Below, in pieces: positions 1-8,383 of a stretch of DNA of 64,000 nucleotides. Within the stretch, counting starts at the first letter, position 1. Each line of letters starts with the position of its first letter. The DNA lies in NCBI RefSeq assembly GCF_051857535.1, contig NZ_JBPZGY010000013.1, positions 62,001 to 126,000 on the forward strand, in the 5' to 3' direction. The notes beneath the pieces are model-generated. The model searched no databases. It was not told the origin of the DNA and was given only the letters and a program-made list of their open reading frames with translations. Source of the stretch: Roseateles_B sp051857535. Lineage in GTDB: Bacteria; Pseudomonadota; Gammaproteobacteria; Burkholderiales; Burkholderiaceae_C. Position numbers and translations under genes: made by a program.

Positions 1-1688
1 ACGCCGTCTGGAAGCTGGCCCTGGAGAGCACCGGGGACGGCGTGTGGGACTGGCGCATCGACGAAGACATCGAGACTTTCTCGCCGCGCTATCTGCAGAT
101 GTACGGCTACGACCCCGAGGAGATCGCCGAGCGGCCCGACGCCTTTGACAGGCTGACCCATCCCGACGACGTGCCCGGCATGGAACGGGACCGCCAGGAG
201 CATTTCGATGGCCGCACGCCGGCCTATGTCAACGAGCACCGCGTGCGGTGCAAGGACGGTAGCTGGAAATGGGTGCTGAGCCGCGGCATGGTCATTGCCC
301 GCGACGAGCTGGGGCGGCCGCTGCGCATGGTGGGCACGCACACGGACATCACGGCGCGCAAGGAAGCCGAGGTGCTGATCTGGCAGCAGGCCAACTTCGA
401 CGCACTCACAGGCTTGCCCAATCGCCGCATGCTGCGTGACCGCCTGGAGCGAGAGATACGCCGGGCCCGCGAGCACCGGACGCAGCTGGCGGTGCTCTTC
501 ATTGACCTCGATCACTTCAAGGAGGTCAACGACACCCTGGGCCATGGCAAGGGTGACCTGCTGCTGCAACAGGCGGCGCAACGCATCCGCGACAGCCTGA
601 GGCCGGCCGACGTGGTGGCGCGCATGGGCGGCGACGAGTTCACCGTGCTGCTGAGCCCGGTCGGAGGCCATGGCGAGATCGAGGCCATCGTGCAGTTGCT
701 GATCGAGCGCGTGGCCAGCCCTTTTCGGCTCGAAGGCGAGCGCGCCTTTGTCTCGGCCAGCGTGGGCATCAGCCTGTTTCCGGACGATGGTGATCACATC
801 GAGGCGCTGTTCAAGCATGCAGACCAGGCGCTGTACGTGGCCAAGGATGCGGGGCGCAACCGCTATGCCTACTTCACCCCGGCGCTGCAGCGCGCCGCCC
901 AGAACCGCATGCGACTGGGCAACGACCTGCGCGACGCGCTGGCCGCGGAAAGCCTGCAGGTGGTCTATCAGCCCATCGTGGACCTTCGACGAGGCCATGT
1001 CTGCAAGGCGGAGGCGCTGGTGCGATGGCATCACGTCGAGCGCGGCCCGGTCTCGCCGGCCGAGTTCATCCCGATTGCCGAGAGCAGCGGGCTGATCCTG
1101 GAGATCGGCGAGTGGGTGTTCCGGCAGGCTGTGCGGGACGTGCAGCACTGGCGGGCCGAGATTGACGAGCACTTCCAGGTCAGCGTCAACAAGTCGCCGG
1201 TCCAGTTCCACAGCGAGGCCGGCATGCACACACGCTGGCTGCGCCAGATCGTCGAAGCCGGCCTGCCTGGCGACGCCGTGTCACTGGAAATCACCGAGGG
1301 CCTGCTGCTGGAAGGCGGCGACAGCGCCAGCCAGCAGCTGATGGCGCTGCGGCGCGCTGGCCTCAGCGTCGCGCTGGACGACTTCGGCACGGGCTACTCT
1401 TCACTGTCCTATCTGCAGCATTACGAGATCGACTGCATCAAGATCGACCGCGCCTTCGTGCACGAGCTCGAACCCGGGAGCAAGGCCCTGGCCCTTTGCA
1501 AGGCCATCATCACCATGGCCCATGAGCTGGGCATGAGCGTGGTGGCCGAGGGCGTGGAAACCGCCCACCAGCGTGATCTGCTGGCCAGCATTGGCTGCGA
1601 CATGGGTCAAGGGTTCTTCTTCGCTCGACCCATGCCAGCCGAGGCCCTGGAGGCCGTGCTTCGCCAGCAACGGCGAAGCACGACTTGA
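1..1688 (+). CDS. PAS-GGDEF-EAL cyclic-di-GMP signalling protein (5' end missing)
   Basis: The frame is already open at the left edge, so the N-terminus lies outside; about 560 residues are visible. Order: a PAS/PAC sensor domain (starting near WDWRI and closing with the GTHTDITARK PAC signature), a GGDEF domain with an intact GGDEF motif near base 630 and an RPAD inhibitory I-site five residues before it, and an EAL domain with the QPIVDL and EALVRW motifs. By family the GGDEF part makes c-di-GMP from GTP and the EAL part hydrolyses it; both catalytic motifs look intact, so the net direction cannot be told. It probably acts at the membrane or in the cytosol depending on the missing part. It ends before a two-way terminator shared with the convergent tRNA gene. 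A GTG at 42 is open but lies inside the PAS domain and is not a credible start. Confidence 0.95.
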   Translation, partial: AVWKLALESTGDGVWDWRIDEDIETFSPRYLQMYGYDPEEIAERPDAFDRLTHPDDVPGMERDRQEHFDGRTPAYVNEHRVRCKDGSWKWVLSRGMVIARDELGRPLRMVGTHTDITARKEAEVLIWQQANFDALTGLPNRRMLRDRLEREIRRAREHRTQLAVLFIDLDHFKEVNDTLGHGKGDLLLQQAAQRIRDSLRPADVVARMGGDEFTVLLSPVGGHGEIEAIVQLLIERVASPFRLEGERAFVSASVGISLFPDDGDHIEALFKHADQALYVAKDAGRNRYAYFTPALQRAAQNRMRLGNDLRDALAAESLQVVYQPIVDLRRGHVCKAEALVRWHHVERGPVSPAEFIPIAESSGLILEIGEWVFRQAVRDVQHWRAEIDEHFQVSVNKSPVQFHSEAGMHTRWLRQIVEAGLPGDAVSLEITEGLLLEGGDSASQQLMALRRAGLSVALDDFGTGYSSLSYLQHYEIDCIKIDRAFVHELEPGSKALALCKAIITMAHELGMSVVAEGVETAHQRDLLASIGCDMGQGFFFARPMPAEALEAVLRQQRRSTT

Positions 1689-1856
1689 CCCCGGTTGAGC
1701 CAGATGACCAGAGCGAGGCCCGCGCCGCCGCGTGGCCATGCGGGCAAGACTGCCATCGACTCGGGCCGCGGGGGCAGGATCGCCTGGAAATGGCGATGCC
1801 GACAAGCAAGGGGCGCCGACAACAAAGGTCGACACAAATAGGACCCATGAAAACGC

Positions 1857-1884
1857 AAAGGCCAGCACTTGCGTGCTGGCCTTT
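1857..1884. terminator. Two-way hairpin terminator between the EAL gene and tRNA-Leu
   Basis: Perfect 11-bp stem (AAAGGCCAGCA paired with TGCTGGCCTTT) around a 6-base loop. On the plus strand it is followed by a T-run; on the minus strand it lies directly after the tRNA-Leu 3' end and runs into TTTGCGTTTT. It fits a terminator serving both convergent units. Confidence 0.8.
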
Positions 1885-1889
1885 TTGTT

Positions 1890-1974
<85 letters not shown>

Positions 1975-2009
1975 TTTGCTTCATTGCTGTCTAAGCAGCG
2001 AAGACCGCT

Positions 2010-2041
2010 ACTATAGCACCGGTTTTCTGGATTACCAGCAA
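2010..2041 (-). promoter_or_regulatory. Candidate sigma-70 promoter of tRNA-Leu
   Basis: On the minus strand a TATAGT (-10, 2010-2015) lies about 35 bases before the tRNA 5' end. The best upstream -35-like hexamer is TTGCTG (2036-2041), but the 20-base spacing is long, so only the -10 is convincing. The stretch is clearly AT-richer than its surroundings. Confidence 0.4.
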
Positions 2042-2092
2042 ATTTCCGAATTTTTTTGAAATCAGCGGGGCACCTCCGGTCGGGCGGCGGCC

Positions 2093-3499
2093 TCAGGCCT
2101 CTTGCGCGCCTTGCGCCTGCCCCCAGCGCGTGTGTGCGAGCAGACCCTGCGGGTCCAACGCGGACTGCAGTTGCCCGCCGATGCGCTGCACGGCCGCGTC
2201 GGTATGCCGCCAATAAGCCTGCTGCAACTGCGGCCCCACGCCGTGCTCGGCGCTGATGCTGCCGCCGTGTGCACGCACCAGCCCGTAGATTCCATCCCGC
2301 AGCCCAGCCTCGTCCAGCGGCAGCTCGCGGGGCCAGACCAGGTTGAAGTGCAGGCCGCCGTCACCCAGATGCCCGAAGTCAGCCAGGCGGGCCGCCGGGA
2401 AATGCGTGGCGAGCCAGGACTTGCCGGCCTCGCGGAAGGCCATGAACTGTCGCCGCGGGAAGGACAAGTCAAAGCCAATGACCTTGCCCTGGCGCCGCAG
2501 CCCGTCGCTGATGTGGTGGCGCAGATGCCAGCAGTCAGCGTCTGCGCCCAGCACGGCATCGACCACGGCCTCGCCAAACTCGTCCTCCAGCAGTTGCTGC
2601 AGCAGGGCCTGGAGATCCAGCGTTTCGGCGTCCAGCTCGCTGGACAGCTCCAGCAGCAGTGCGTAGTCAGGCAACTGCCCGCCGAACCAGCGCTGGGCCT
2701 GGTCCGGGCCGGCCAGGGCTGCCGAGAAGGCCTCGCGCGAGATCGCCTCGAAGGCCGAGACCAGGCCCGGATAGCGCGCCATTACCCGCTGGTAAAGCGG
2801 GAACACATCGTCCAGGCTGCGTGGCGCGATCATCGCGACCGCCTGCTGGCGCGGCACGGCAGCCAAGCGGAAGGTCGCGTCCAGCACCAAGCCCAGCGCC
2901 CCGGAGGCTCCGATGAAGAGCTGGTGCAGGGCCAGTTGGGCGTTGTCCTTCTGCAGGCCCTGGCCCAGCTGCACGATCTGACCGTCTGCCAGCGCCACGC
3001 GCAAGGCCAGGATGTTGGCGCGCACGTCGCCGTAGCGCAGCATGCGCGTGCCGCCCGTGTTGTGCGAGACCATGCCGCCCACGCTGGGATCGGCGCTGAG
3101 GTCGATGGGCAGCATGAGTCCATGCCTAGCCAGCCGCTCGTTGATCTCCGACAGGCGAAAGCCGGCCGAGACACGCAAGGTACGGTCCCAGGCATCGAAC
3201 TCGAACACCTCGCGCAGGCGCTCGGTCGATAGCAGCACCTCGTGCTGCGCGTCGTCCGGCGTGCCAGCCCGCACGAGGCCCGTGTGGGCGCCTTGCGGGA
3301 CCACGCGCAGGCCGTGGGCTGCGCACAGTGGCAGCAGCCTGGCGGCCTCCTGCTCGCTGCCGGGCCGCAGCAGCCCAGCGGCCCGGCCCGGCGCATAACG
3401 CGCAGGCTCGAGATAGCGCGGCTCAATGTCCGAGCCAGGCAAGACCTGACCCCCACCGCAGATCGCCGCGGCGGCGCTCAGGAAGTCGGCGCTCAGCAC
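2093..3499 (-). CDS. FAD-linked D-2-hydroxyglutarate dehydrogenase (GlcD/D-LDH family)
   Basis: A 468-residue flavoprotein of the FAD-binding-4 / FAD-linked oxidase C-terminal type. Visible marks: the FAD-binding region with DPSVGGMVSHNTGG (about residues 137-150), the metal-binding GHLGDGGLHFNL segment and the C-terminal EHGVG motif. The family oxidises D-2-hydroxy acids and passes electrons to an acceptor such as an ETF or quinone. Its GTG start (3499) lies inside the end of hglS (7-base overlap), so the two are translationally coupled. HglS makes D-2-hydroxyglutarate, which makes D-2-hydroxyglutarate to 2-oxoglutarate the natural reaction here; this substrate is inferred from context. A D-lactate or glycolate dehydrogenase is the alternative on sequence alone. 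Confidence 0.85.
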   Translation of the reverse strand: MLSADFLSAAAAICGGGQVLPGSDIEPRYLEPARYAPGRAAGLLRPGSEQEAARLLPLCAAHGLRVVPQGAHTGLVRAGTPDDAQHEVLLSTERLREVFEFDAWDRTLRVSAGFRLSEINERLARHGLMLPIDLSADPSVGGMVSHNTGGTRMLRYGDVRANILALRVALADGQIVQLGQGLQKDNAQLALHQLFIGASGALGLVLDATFRLAAVPRQQAVAMIAPRSLDDVFPLYQRVMARYPGLVSAFEAISREAFSAALAGPDQAQRWFGGQLPDYALLLELSSELDAETLDLQALLQQLLEDEFGEAVVDAVLGADADCWHLRHHISDGLRRQGKVIGFDLSFPRRQFMAFREAGKSWLATHFPAARLADFGHLGDGGLHFNLVWPRELPLDEAGLRDGIYGLVRAHGGSISAEHGVGPQLQQAYWRHTDAAVQRIGGQLQSALDPQGLLAHTRWGQAQGAQEA

Positions 3500-4515
3500 G
3501 CCAGCGCCTCATCGTGAGCGGCGCCGGCCGTCATCTTGAAGATGCCGGTGGCATTGGCTGCATCGAAGCGCAGGTCCAGTTGGCCCCCATCACGACCGCG
3601 CTGGATGAATTCATAGAAGGAGCCTGGCACCTCCATGCCCACCACACGGCCTTCGCTGAGGAACTCGCGGCGCACCTGGGCGGCGCGGAAGGCCGTCTGC
3701 AGCACGCGGCCCGAGGCCGAGACCTCGATGCGATCCTTGATGGGCCGGCCCAGCGCCTTCTGCGTGGCGGCCAGGGCGTTGAGGTCAGGCACCCGATCCG
3801 TGGCATGGTTGAAGGCATTGCCCTCGGTGGCGATCCAGGCCATCTCGGCGGACTCCAACAGCAGAGCCTGGTAGTCCTCCAGCGGAAAGAGGCCGTGCTG
3901 ACGGTCAAAGCAGCGGATCATGGCCGGCAGCAACTGCAGCGCCGCGGGCCAGGGCAGGCAGCGGTCGCGTGCCAACTGCTCCAGCAGGGCCATGTCGGAC
4001 GGTTGCAGCGGGTCGCGCGAGGTCGAGAGCACGCGGGTCACCGCGGCCTGGAAGCCCTTGGAGAAGAGCTCGGGATGCAGCTCAGAGACGAAGAACTGGG
4101 CGATGTCTTCGGGATGGTCGGCATGACACCAGGCGCGGCCCGTCATCTTCAGCTTGGGCAGCGGATAGGGGGAGGCCAGCTCAAAGCCCAGGGGGCGCAG
4201 CACGCGGGTGATGGCCGCCTCGCCGGGCGGCAGCGCGCCGCAGGGCCAGGCCACCGTGCGCAGGGCGCCGTGGTCGAACACCAGCTTCTGGCCGGCCCGC
4301 TGCTGGTCCGCCACATAGGCGGCGGCCGCGGGTACACGAAGGGTCACGTCGCGGAACAGGGCCATGTTCAGGGCCTGCGCCATCTCGGCACGCGACACCG
4401 TCTCACCCGCCGGCTTCAACAGCGCCGGCGCGACCTCCAGTTGCGCGAAGGTCTCCCGCGCGGCGTTCTCCCCCACCGCACTCGCCAGCAGGCGAAACAG
4501 GGCCGTATCCATCAT
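3493..4515 (-). CDS. hglS: 2-oxoadipate dioxygenase/decarboxylase HglS (DUF1338)
   Basis: A 340-residue DUF1338 protein. HglS of Pseudomonas putida is an Fe(II) enzyme turning 2-oxoadipate plus O2 into D-2-hydroxyglutarate and CO2 in lysine breakdown. The expected metal triad can be placed at His82 (FDHGALRT), His237 (NAFNHATD) and Glu302 (SFYEF), with a substrate-side Arg in the preceding segments. The start at ATG 4515 is preferred because a GGAG sits 8 bases upstream; an in-frame GTG at 4524 is also open. It overlaps the next gene, the predicted consumer of its product, and lies 271 bases after the aldehyde dehydrogenase gene across a hairpin-rich spacer. Confidence 0.88.
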   Translation of the reverse strand: MMDTALFRLLASAVGENAARETFAQLEVAPALLKPAGETVSRAEMAQALNMALFRDVTLRVPAAAAYVADQQRAGQKLVFDHGALRTVAWPCGALPPGEAAITRVLRPLGFELASPYPLPKLKMTGRAWCHADHPEDIAQFFVSELHPELFSKGFQAAVTRVLSTSRDPLQPSDMALLEQLARDRCLPWPAALQLLPAMIRCFDRQHGLFPLEDYQALLLESAEMAWIATEGNAFNHATDRVPDLNALAATQKALGRPIKDRIEVSASGRVLQTAFRAAQVRREFLSEGRVVGMEVPGSFYEFIQRGRDGGQLDLRFDAANATGIFKMTAGAAHDEALAC

Positions 4516-4626
4516 CTCCAGCACTCCAAAACAATCAATTCAGGCAAGGCTCCGCCCAGGCCGTACGCAAAACGGCCGAGACAGCCTCAAGGGAATTCAC
4601 ACGGTGGCGCAGCAGCCCACTGACCC

Positions 4627-4786
4627 CAACAGCGCCCGGGGACCCGGCTTCGCCGGTCCTACGGATGGCCTTGCAGGCCGCGTCGGACCGGCAGGTCCGA
4701 CTTCTCGCCGGGCTGGGTAGGTCGACCGGACCCACCCAACCCGGGCTCAGCCCCCCGGACAGGAGGCCGACGAAGCCGGTAGGGGG
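4627..4786. repeat. Mosaic hairpin spacer between hglS and amaB
   Basis: About 160 bases made of short inverted repeats: CCGGC-TTC-GCCGG (near 4650), TCGGACC-GGCA-GGTCCGA (near 4684-4701) and a terminal GAAGCCGGTAGGGG block abutting the stop codon of the dehydrogenase. The first and last blocks also occur, in the same order, in the spacer at 6403-6562. It looks like a dispersed intergenic mosaic element that forms stem-loops in the mRNA, perhaps stabilising or partly terminating the polycistron. Confidence 0.6.
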
Positions 4787-6298
4787 TCAGACATCAAACC
4801 GTACGCCTTGCGCGAGAGGCAGCTCGCGCGAGTAGTTCACCGTGTTGGTGGTGCGGCGCATATAGGCCTTCCAGGCATCGGAGCCCGACTCGCGGCCGCC
4901 GCCGGTTTCCTTCTCACCACCGAAGGCGCCGCCGATCTCAGCACCCGAGGTGCCGATGTTGACGTTGGCGATGCCGCAGTCCGAGCCCGAGGCCGACACG
5001 AACAGCTCGGCCTCACGGATGTCGTTCGTGAAGATGGCCGAGGACAGGCCTTGCGGCACGTCGTTCTGCAGGGCGATGGCTTCGTCCAGGGTCTTGTACT
5101 TCAGGGTGTACAGGATGGGGGCGAAGGTCTCGTGGCGCACGATCTCGGTCTGGGCCGGCATGCGGACCAGGGCCGGCACGGCGTACCAGGCATTGGGAAG
5201 CTGCTCAGCCAGCGCGCGCTCGCCGCCGCTGATCTGGCCGCCCTGCTCGCGGGCCGCGGCCAGGGCCGCCTGCATGGCGTCGAAGCTGGCCTTGTCGATC
5301 AGCGGGCCGATCAGGGTGCCGGCTTCCAGCGGGTTGCCGATGCGCAGCTGGGATCGTGCCTTGTCCAGGCGGGCCACCAGCTCGTCATGGATGCTTTCAT
5401 GGGCAATCACGCGGCGGGTGGTGGTGCAGCGCTGGCCGGCCGTGCCGTAGGCACCGAAGAGGATGCCGCGCACCGCCAGTTCCAGATCGGCGCTGGGGCT
5501 CACGATGATGGCGTTGTTGCCGCCCAGCTCCAGCAGGCAGCGCCCGAAGCGGGCGGCCACGCGCGGACCCACGGCACGGCCCATGCGGGTCGAGCCAGTG
5601 GCGGACACGAGGGCCACCTTGGGGTGGTCGACCATGGCCTCGCCGACGGCGGCGGCGCCGTTGAGCAACTGCGACAGATGGGCCGGAGCCGGGTGGCCGG
5701 CCGCCACGTAGCGGGCGACTGCCTTCTCGAACAGGGCCTGCGTGGCCAGGGCCGTCAGCGGGGTCTTCTCGGAGGGCTTCCACAGGCAGGTGTCACCGCA
5801 GACCAGGGCCAGGGCCGAGTTCCAGGCCCACACGGCCACGGGGAAATTGAAGGCCGAGATGATGCCCACCACGCCCAGTGGCATGTACTGCTCCATCATG
5901 CGGTGGCCGGGGCGTTCGCTGGCGATGGTCAGGCCATGCAGCTGGCGCGAGAGGCCGACGGCGAAGTCGCAGATGTCGATCATCTCCTGCACTTCGCCCT
6001 CGCCTTCGCTGGCCACCTTGCCGGCCTCGATCGAGACCAGGCGGGCCAGATCGATCTTGTGGGTGCGCAGTTCCTCGCCAAAGAAGCGCACCAGCTCGCC
6101 GCGCTTGGGCGCGGGCACGGTGCGCCACTCGAGGAAGGCCGCATGCGCGCGCTCGACGGCGGCGCGCATGTCCTCGGCGGAAGCCTCGTGCACGGCGCCC
6201 AGCAAGGCGCCATCGATGGGCGAACGGACAGACAGGGTGCCGCCCGTGTAGGCAGCGGCGGGAACGCCACAGGCGTTCAGCAGATCGGTGATGTTCAT
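4787..6298 (-). CDS. amaB: L-aminoadipate-semialdehyde dehydrogenase (ALDH7 family, AmaB-like)
   Basis: A 503-residue aldehyde dehydrogenase. Catalytic Cys291 sits in GQRCTTTRR, typical of the ALDH7/antiquitin group, and the general base Glu257 in LELGGNN. NAD+ binding is marked by ISAFNFPVAVWAWN and the GSTRMG loop. ALDH7 enzymes oxidise 2-aminoadipate-6-semialdehyde (in equilibrium with piperideine-6-carboxylate) to 2-aminoadipate. The ATG at 6298 has a GGAG about 9 bases upstream; an in-frame TTG at 6313 is an unlikely start. It sits between the lysine 6-dehydrogenase-like gene, whose product would be its substrate, and hglS, which acts two steps later. The aminotransferase needed between them is not in the window. 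Confidence 0.9.
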   Translation of the reverse strand: MNITDLLNACGVPAAAYTGGTLSVRSPIDGALLGAVHEASAEDMRAAVERAHAAFLEWRTVPAPKRGELVRFFGEELRTHKIDLARLVSIEAGKVASEGEGEVQEMIDICDFAVGLSRQLHGLTIASERPGHRMMEQYMPLGVVGIISAFNFPVAVWAWNSALALVCGDTCLWKPSEKTPLTALATQALFEKAVARYVAAGHPAPAHLSQLLNGAAAVGEAMVDHPKVALVSATGSTRMGRAVGPRVAARFGRCLLELGGNNAIIVSPSADLELAVRGILFGAYGTAGQRCTTTRRVIAHESIHDELVARLDKARSQLRIGNPLEAGTLIGPLIDKASFDAMQAALAAAREQGGQISGGERALAEQLPNAWYAVPALVRMPAQTEIVRHETFAPILYTLKYKTLDEAIALQNDVPQGLSSAIFTNDIREAELFVSASGSDCGIANVNIGTSGAEIGGAFGGEKETGGGRESGSDAWKAYMRRTTNTVNYSRELPLAQGVRFDV

Positions 6299-6402
6299 TC
6301 CGTCATTCTCCAATGCAAGACCCCGGCGACACGCGAATGTGGCCGGGGCTCTGTGTCAATTCGGTAGGTTCAGCCAGCCATTGTGGGCATGCCCCAACCG
6401 GG

Positions 6403-6562
6403 CCGCGCGGCAGCCGAGGATCCGGCTTTGCCGGGCCTGCGGCTGCGCCCCCTGAGGGGCTGAGGCCGGACACAAACGGCATGCCGTTTGTGCCTGCCGA
6501 AGAACCAGGCCTCTGGCCTGGCGCGGCCAGCAAGGCCGGCGAAGCCGGTAGGGGGGAGCCCA
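6403..6562. repeat. Mosaic hairpin spacer between amaB and the lysine dehydrogenase gene
   Basis: A chain of stem-loops: CCGGC-TTT-GCCGG (near 6422), the long palindrome at 6471-6492, CCAGGCC-TCT-GGCCTGG (6505-6521) and a GGCGAAGCCGGTAGGGG block ending at the stop codon of the upstream gene. Its first and last blocks match the spacer at 4627-4786. No open frame here looks coding. Confidence 0.65.
6471..6492. repeat. Perfect 22-bp palindrome
   Basis: The arm CACAAACGGCA is followed without spacer by its exact reverse complement. It is the centre of the mosaic spacer downstream of the lysine dehydrogenase gene. It may form a cruciform or RNA stem, or be a protein site; its copy number elsewhere in the genome is unknown. 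Confidence 0.75.
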
Positions 6563-7654
6563 TCAACCAATACTCTCGACCTGACGCGACTGCTGATAGG
6601 CCTTACCGAACTCGTTGGCCAGGAAGGCCGGCAGCTCGACGGCCTCCTGCGGCACGAAGCCCTTCTGCGGCAGCTTGCCCTGACGGAACAGGTCCACGGC
6701 GGCGCAGATGCCGGCGGCGGTCGTGATCTGGATGGCGGACAGCGGGCGGGCGCCGTCACGCTCGGCAAAGATCTTGCGAGCGAAGACTTCCTGCACCAGG
6801 CGGCCCTGCTTCATGCCCGAGACGGTCACGAAGACCAGCACCACGTCCTGCATGGTGGCGGGCATGCTCTTGCGCATGATGTCCTTGAGCTTTTCCTGGT
6901 CGTTCTTCAGCTGGAGGTCGTCCAGCAGGAACTGCATCAGGTCGCGGTGGCCGGGGTAGCGCACGGTCTTGTAGTCGAGGTTCTGGACCTTGCCGGCCAG
7001 GGTCTCGCACAGGGTGCCCAGGCCGCCCGAGGTGTTGAAGGCCTCGTACTCGGTGCCGTCCAGAGAGAAGTGCTCCAGGCCTTCCAGCGGCAGGGCGTCG
7101 ATCTTGCTGCCGTCGTGGATGCACTCGCAGGGGTGGCAGTACTCGTTGATCAGGCCGTCCACCGACCAGGTCAGGTTGTACTTCAGCGCATTGGTCGGGA
7201 AGGCGGGCAGCGCGCCGACGCGCATCTTCACGTCCTGCAGGGTGTCAAAGCCCTTGGCCAGGTGATGGGCCACGATGCCGATGAAGCCGGGGGCCAGGCC
7301 GCACTGGGGCATGAAGGCGGTGCGCGAGCCTTCGGCGATGCGCATGATCTCCTTGGTGGCGGCCACGTCCTCGGTCAGGTCGAAGTAGTGGCAGCCGGCT
7401 TCCAGCGCCATGTGGGCGGCGGGGATGGCCAGGTGGTAGGGCAGCGCGTTCACGATGGCGTCGAAGCCACGCACCATGGCGGCGGCACCGGGGCCGATCT
7501 CCTGCACGGCCTGCACCTTGATGCCCTCTTCGGACAGGGCGGCCAGCGCCTTCTCGTTCTTGTCGAAGACGGTCACGTCATAGTGGCCGGAGTTGCGCAG
7601 CAGGCGCGCGATGGTTTCGCCGATATGGCCGGCGCCGAGCAGTGCGATCTTCAT
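6563..7654 (-). CDS. Saccharopine dehydrogenase-family enzyme, probable L-lysine 6-dehydrogenase
   Basis: A 363-residue protein with an N-terminal Rossmann fold (GAGHIG, residues 7-12; acidic Asp near residue 30 suggests NAD+) and a saccharopine-dehydrogenase-like C-terminal domain with LAPGFIGIVAHHL and WSVDGLINEY. The length and short C-terminal half match lysine 6-dehydrogenases better than two-domain saccharopine reductases. Such an enzyme would deaminate L-lysine at C6 to the semialdehyde used by the next gene. An AGGAGAC lies 8-13 bases before the ATG. It faces the Lrp-type gene across a 158-base regulatory region. A saccharopine dehydrogenase role is the main alternative; the pairing with ALDH7 and HglS supports lysine degradation in either case. 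Confidence 0.8.
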   Translation of the reverse strand: MKIALLGAGHIGETIARLLRNSGHYDVTVFDKNEKALAALSEEGIKVQAVQEIGPGAAAMVRGFDAIVNALPYHLAIPAAHMALEAGCHYFDLTEDVAATKEIMRIAEGSRTAFMPQCGLAPGFIGIVAHHLAKGFDTLQDVKMRVGALPAFPTNALKYNLTWSVDGLINEYCHPCECIHDGSKIDALPLEGLEHFSLDGTEYEAFNTSGGLGTLCETLAGKVQNLDYKTVRYPGHRDLMQFLLDDLQLKNDQEKLKDIMRKSMPATMQDVVLVFVTVSGMKQGRLVQEVFARKIFAERDGARPLSAIQITTAAGICAAVDLFRQGKLPQKGFVPQEAVELPAFLANEFGKAYQQSRQVESIG

Positions 7655-7704
7655 GGAGGTCTCCTCTAGGAATCAGGTGCGATGGCCCGCAGTCTAGGAA
7701 GAGC

Positions 7705-7777
7705 AATTGACGAAAGAAAGCATGAGATCGTCATTAACGGCTATGCTTTCGTCGATTCGTCAATCTGTATTGACGAA
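7705..7777. promoter_or_regulatory. Palindromic operator cluster between the lysine genes and the Lrp-type regulator
   Basis: TTCGTCAAT (7756-7764), CTGT, ATTGACGAA (7769-7777) forms a perfect inverted repeat. A further ATTGACGAAAG (7706-7716) and an ATGCTTTCGTCGAT (7743-7756) that pairs with the GACGAAAG...GCAT stretch at 7709-7723 lie next to it. Three to four copies of the GACGAA/TTCGTC half-site over about 70 bases are what an Lrp/AsnC octamer typically binds. The region is AT-rich and must hold both divergent promoters. Confidence 0.75.
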
Positions 7778-7812
7778 AAGCAAGAATCAAGGGTTTCCCA
7801 GGAGTCACGCGC

Positions 7813-8304
7813 ATGAGCCCTCGTCAGCCGCCCGCCACCGCCGCCGCCAGCACCTTTGCCGCCCCGCGCGACCAGCTTGACCGCGAGCTCATCACCCTGC
7901 TGCAGGCCAATGCCCGGGAGAGCACGGCCAACCTCGCGCGCAAGCTGGGCATCGCGCGCACAACGGTAGTGGCACGGCTGGCGCGGCTGGAGTCAGAAGG
8001 CGTGGTGGTGGGCTACACCGTCAAGCTGGGCTCGGAGGCCTTGGACCGCGGCGTGCAGGCCTATGTGGGCATCAGCGTGCAGCCCAAGGCCCAGCGCGAG
8101 GTGATCAAGCGCCTGACGCGCCTGCCGGAGCTGCGCCAGCTGGCCTCGGTCAGCGGCGAGTTCGACTACATGGCCCTGCTGCGCGCTGACACCACCATGC
8201 GCCTGGACGCCCTGCTGGACGAGATTGGCGAGATCGAGGGCGTGATCAAGACCACCACCTCGGTCGTGCTGGCCCTGCGCGTGGACCGCAGCGCCGGGGG
8301 CTGA
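7813..8304 (+). CDS. Lrp/AsnC-family regulator, probable controller of lysine catabolism
   Basis: A 163-residue protein with an N-terminal winged helix (LDRELITLLQANARESTANLA... recognition helix around residues 45-65) and a C-terminal RAM/AsnC ligand domain (VQAYVGISV..., VSGEFDYM). The GEFDYM and LLDEIGEIEGVIKTTTS segments are typical of the effector-binding face. AGGAG at 7800-7804 precedes the ATG. The start is divergent from the lysine catabolic genes and next to GACGAA palindromes, so it probably regulates them and itself in response to lysine or 2-aminoadipate; the ligand is inferred. Confidence 0.9.
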   Translation: MSPRQPPATAAASTFAAPRDQLDRELITLLQANARESTANLARKLGIARTTVVARLARLESEGVVVGYTVKLGSEALDRGVQAYVGISVQPKAQREVIKRLTRLPELRQLASVSGEFDYMALLRADTTMRLDALLDEIGEIEGVIKTTTSVVLALRVDRSAGG

Positions 8305-8383
8305 TCGCCGCGGCGGGCCGTCAACCTGGCACGCGGCTTGCACGTTTTGCGCAACATCAGCCCTCATTTTTGCGGAGTGCACC

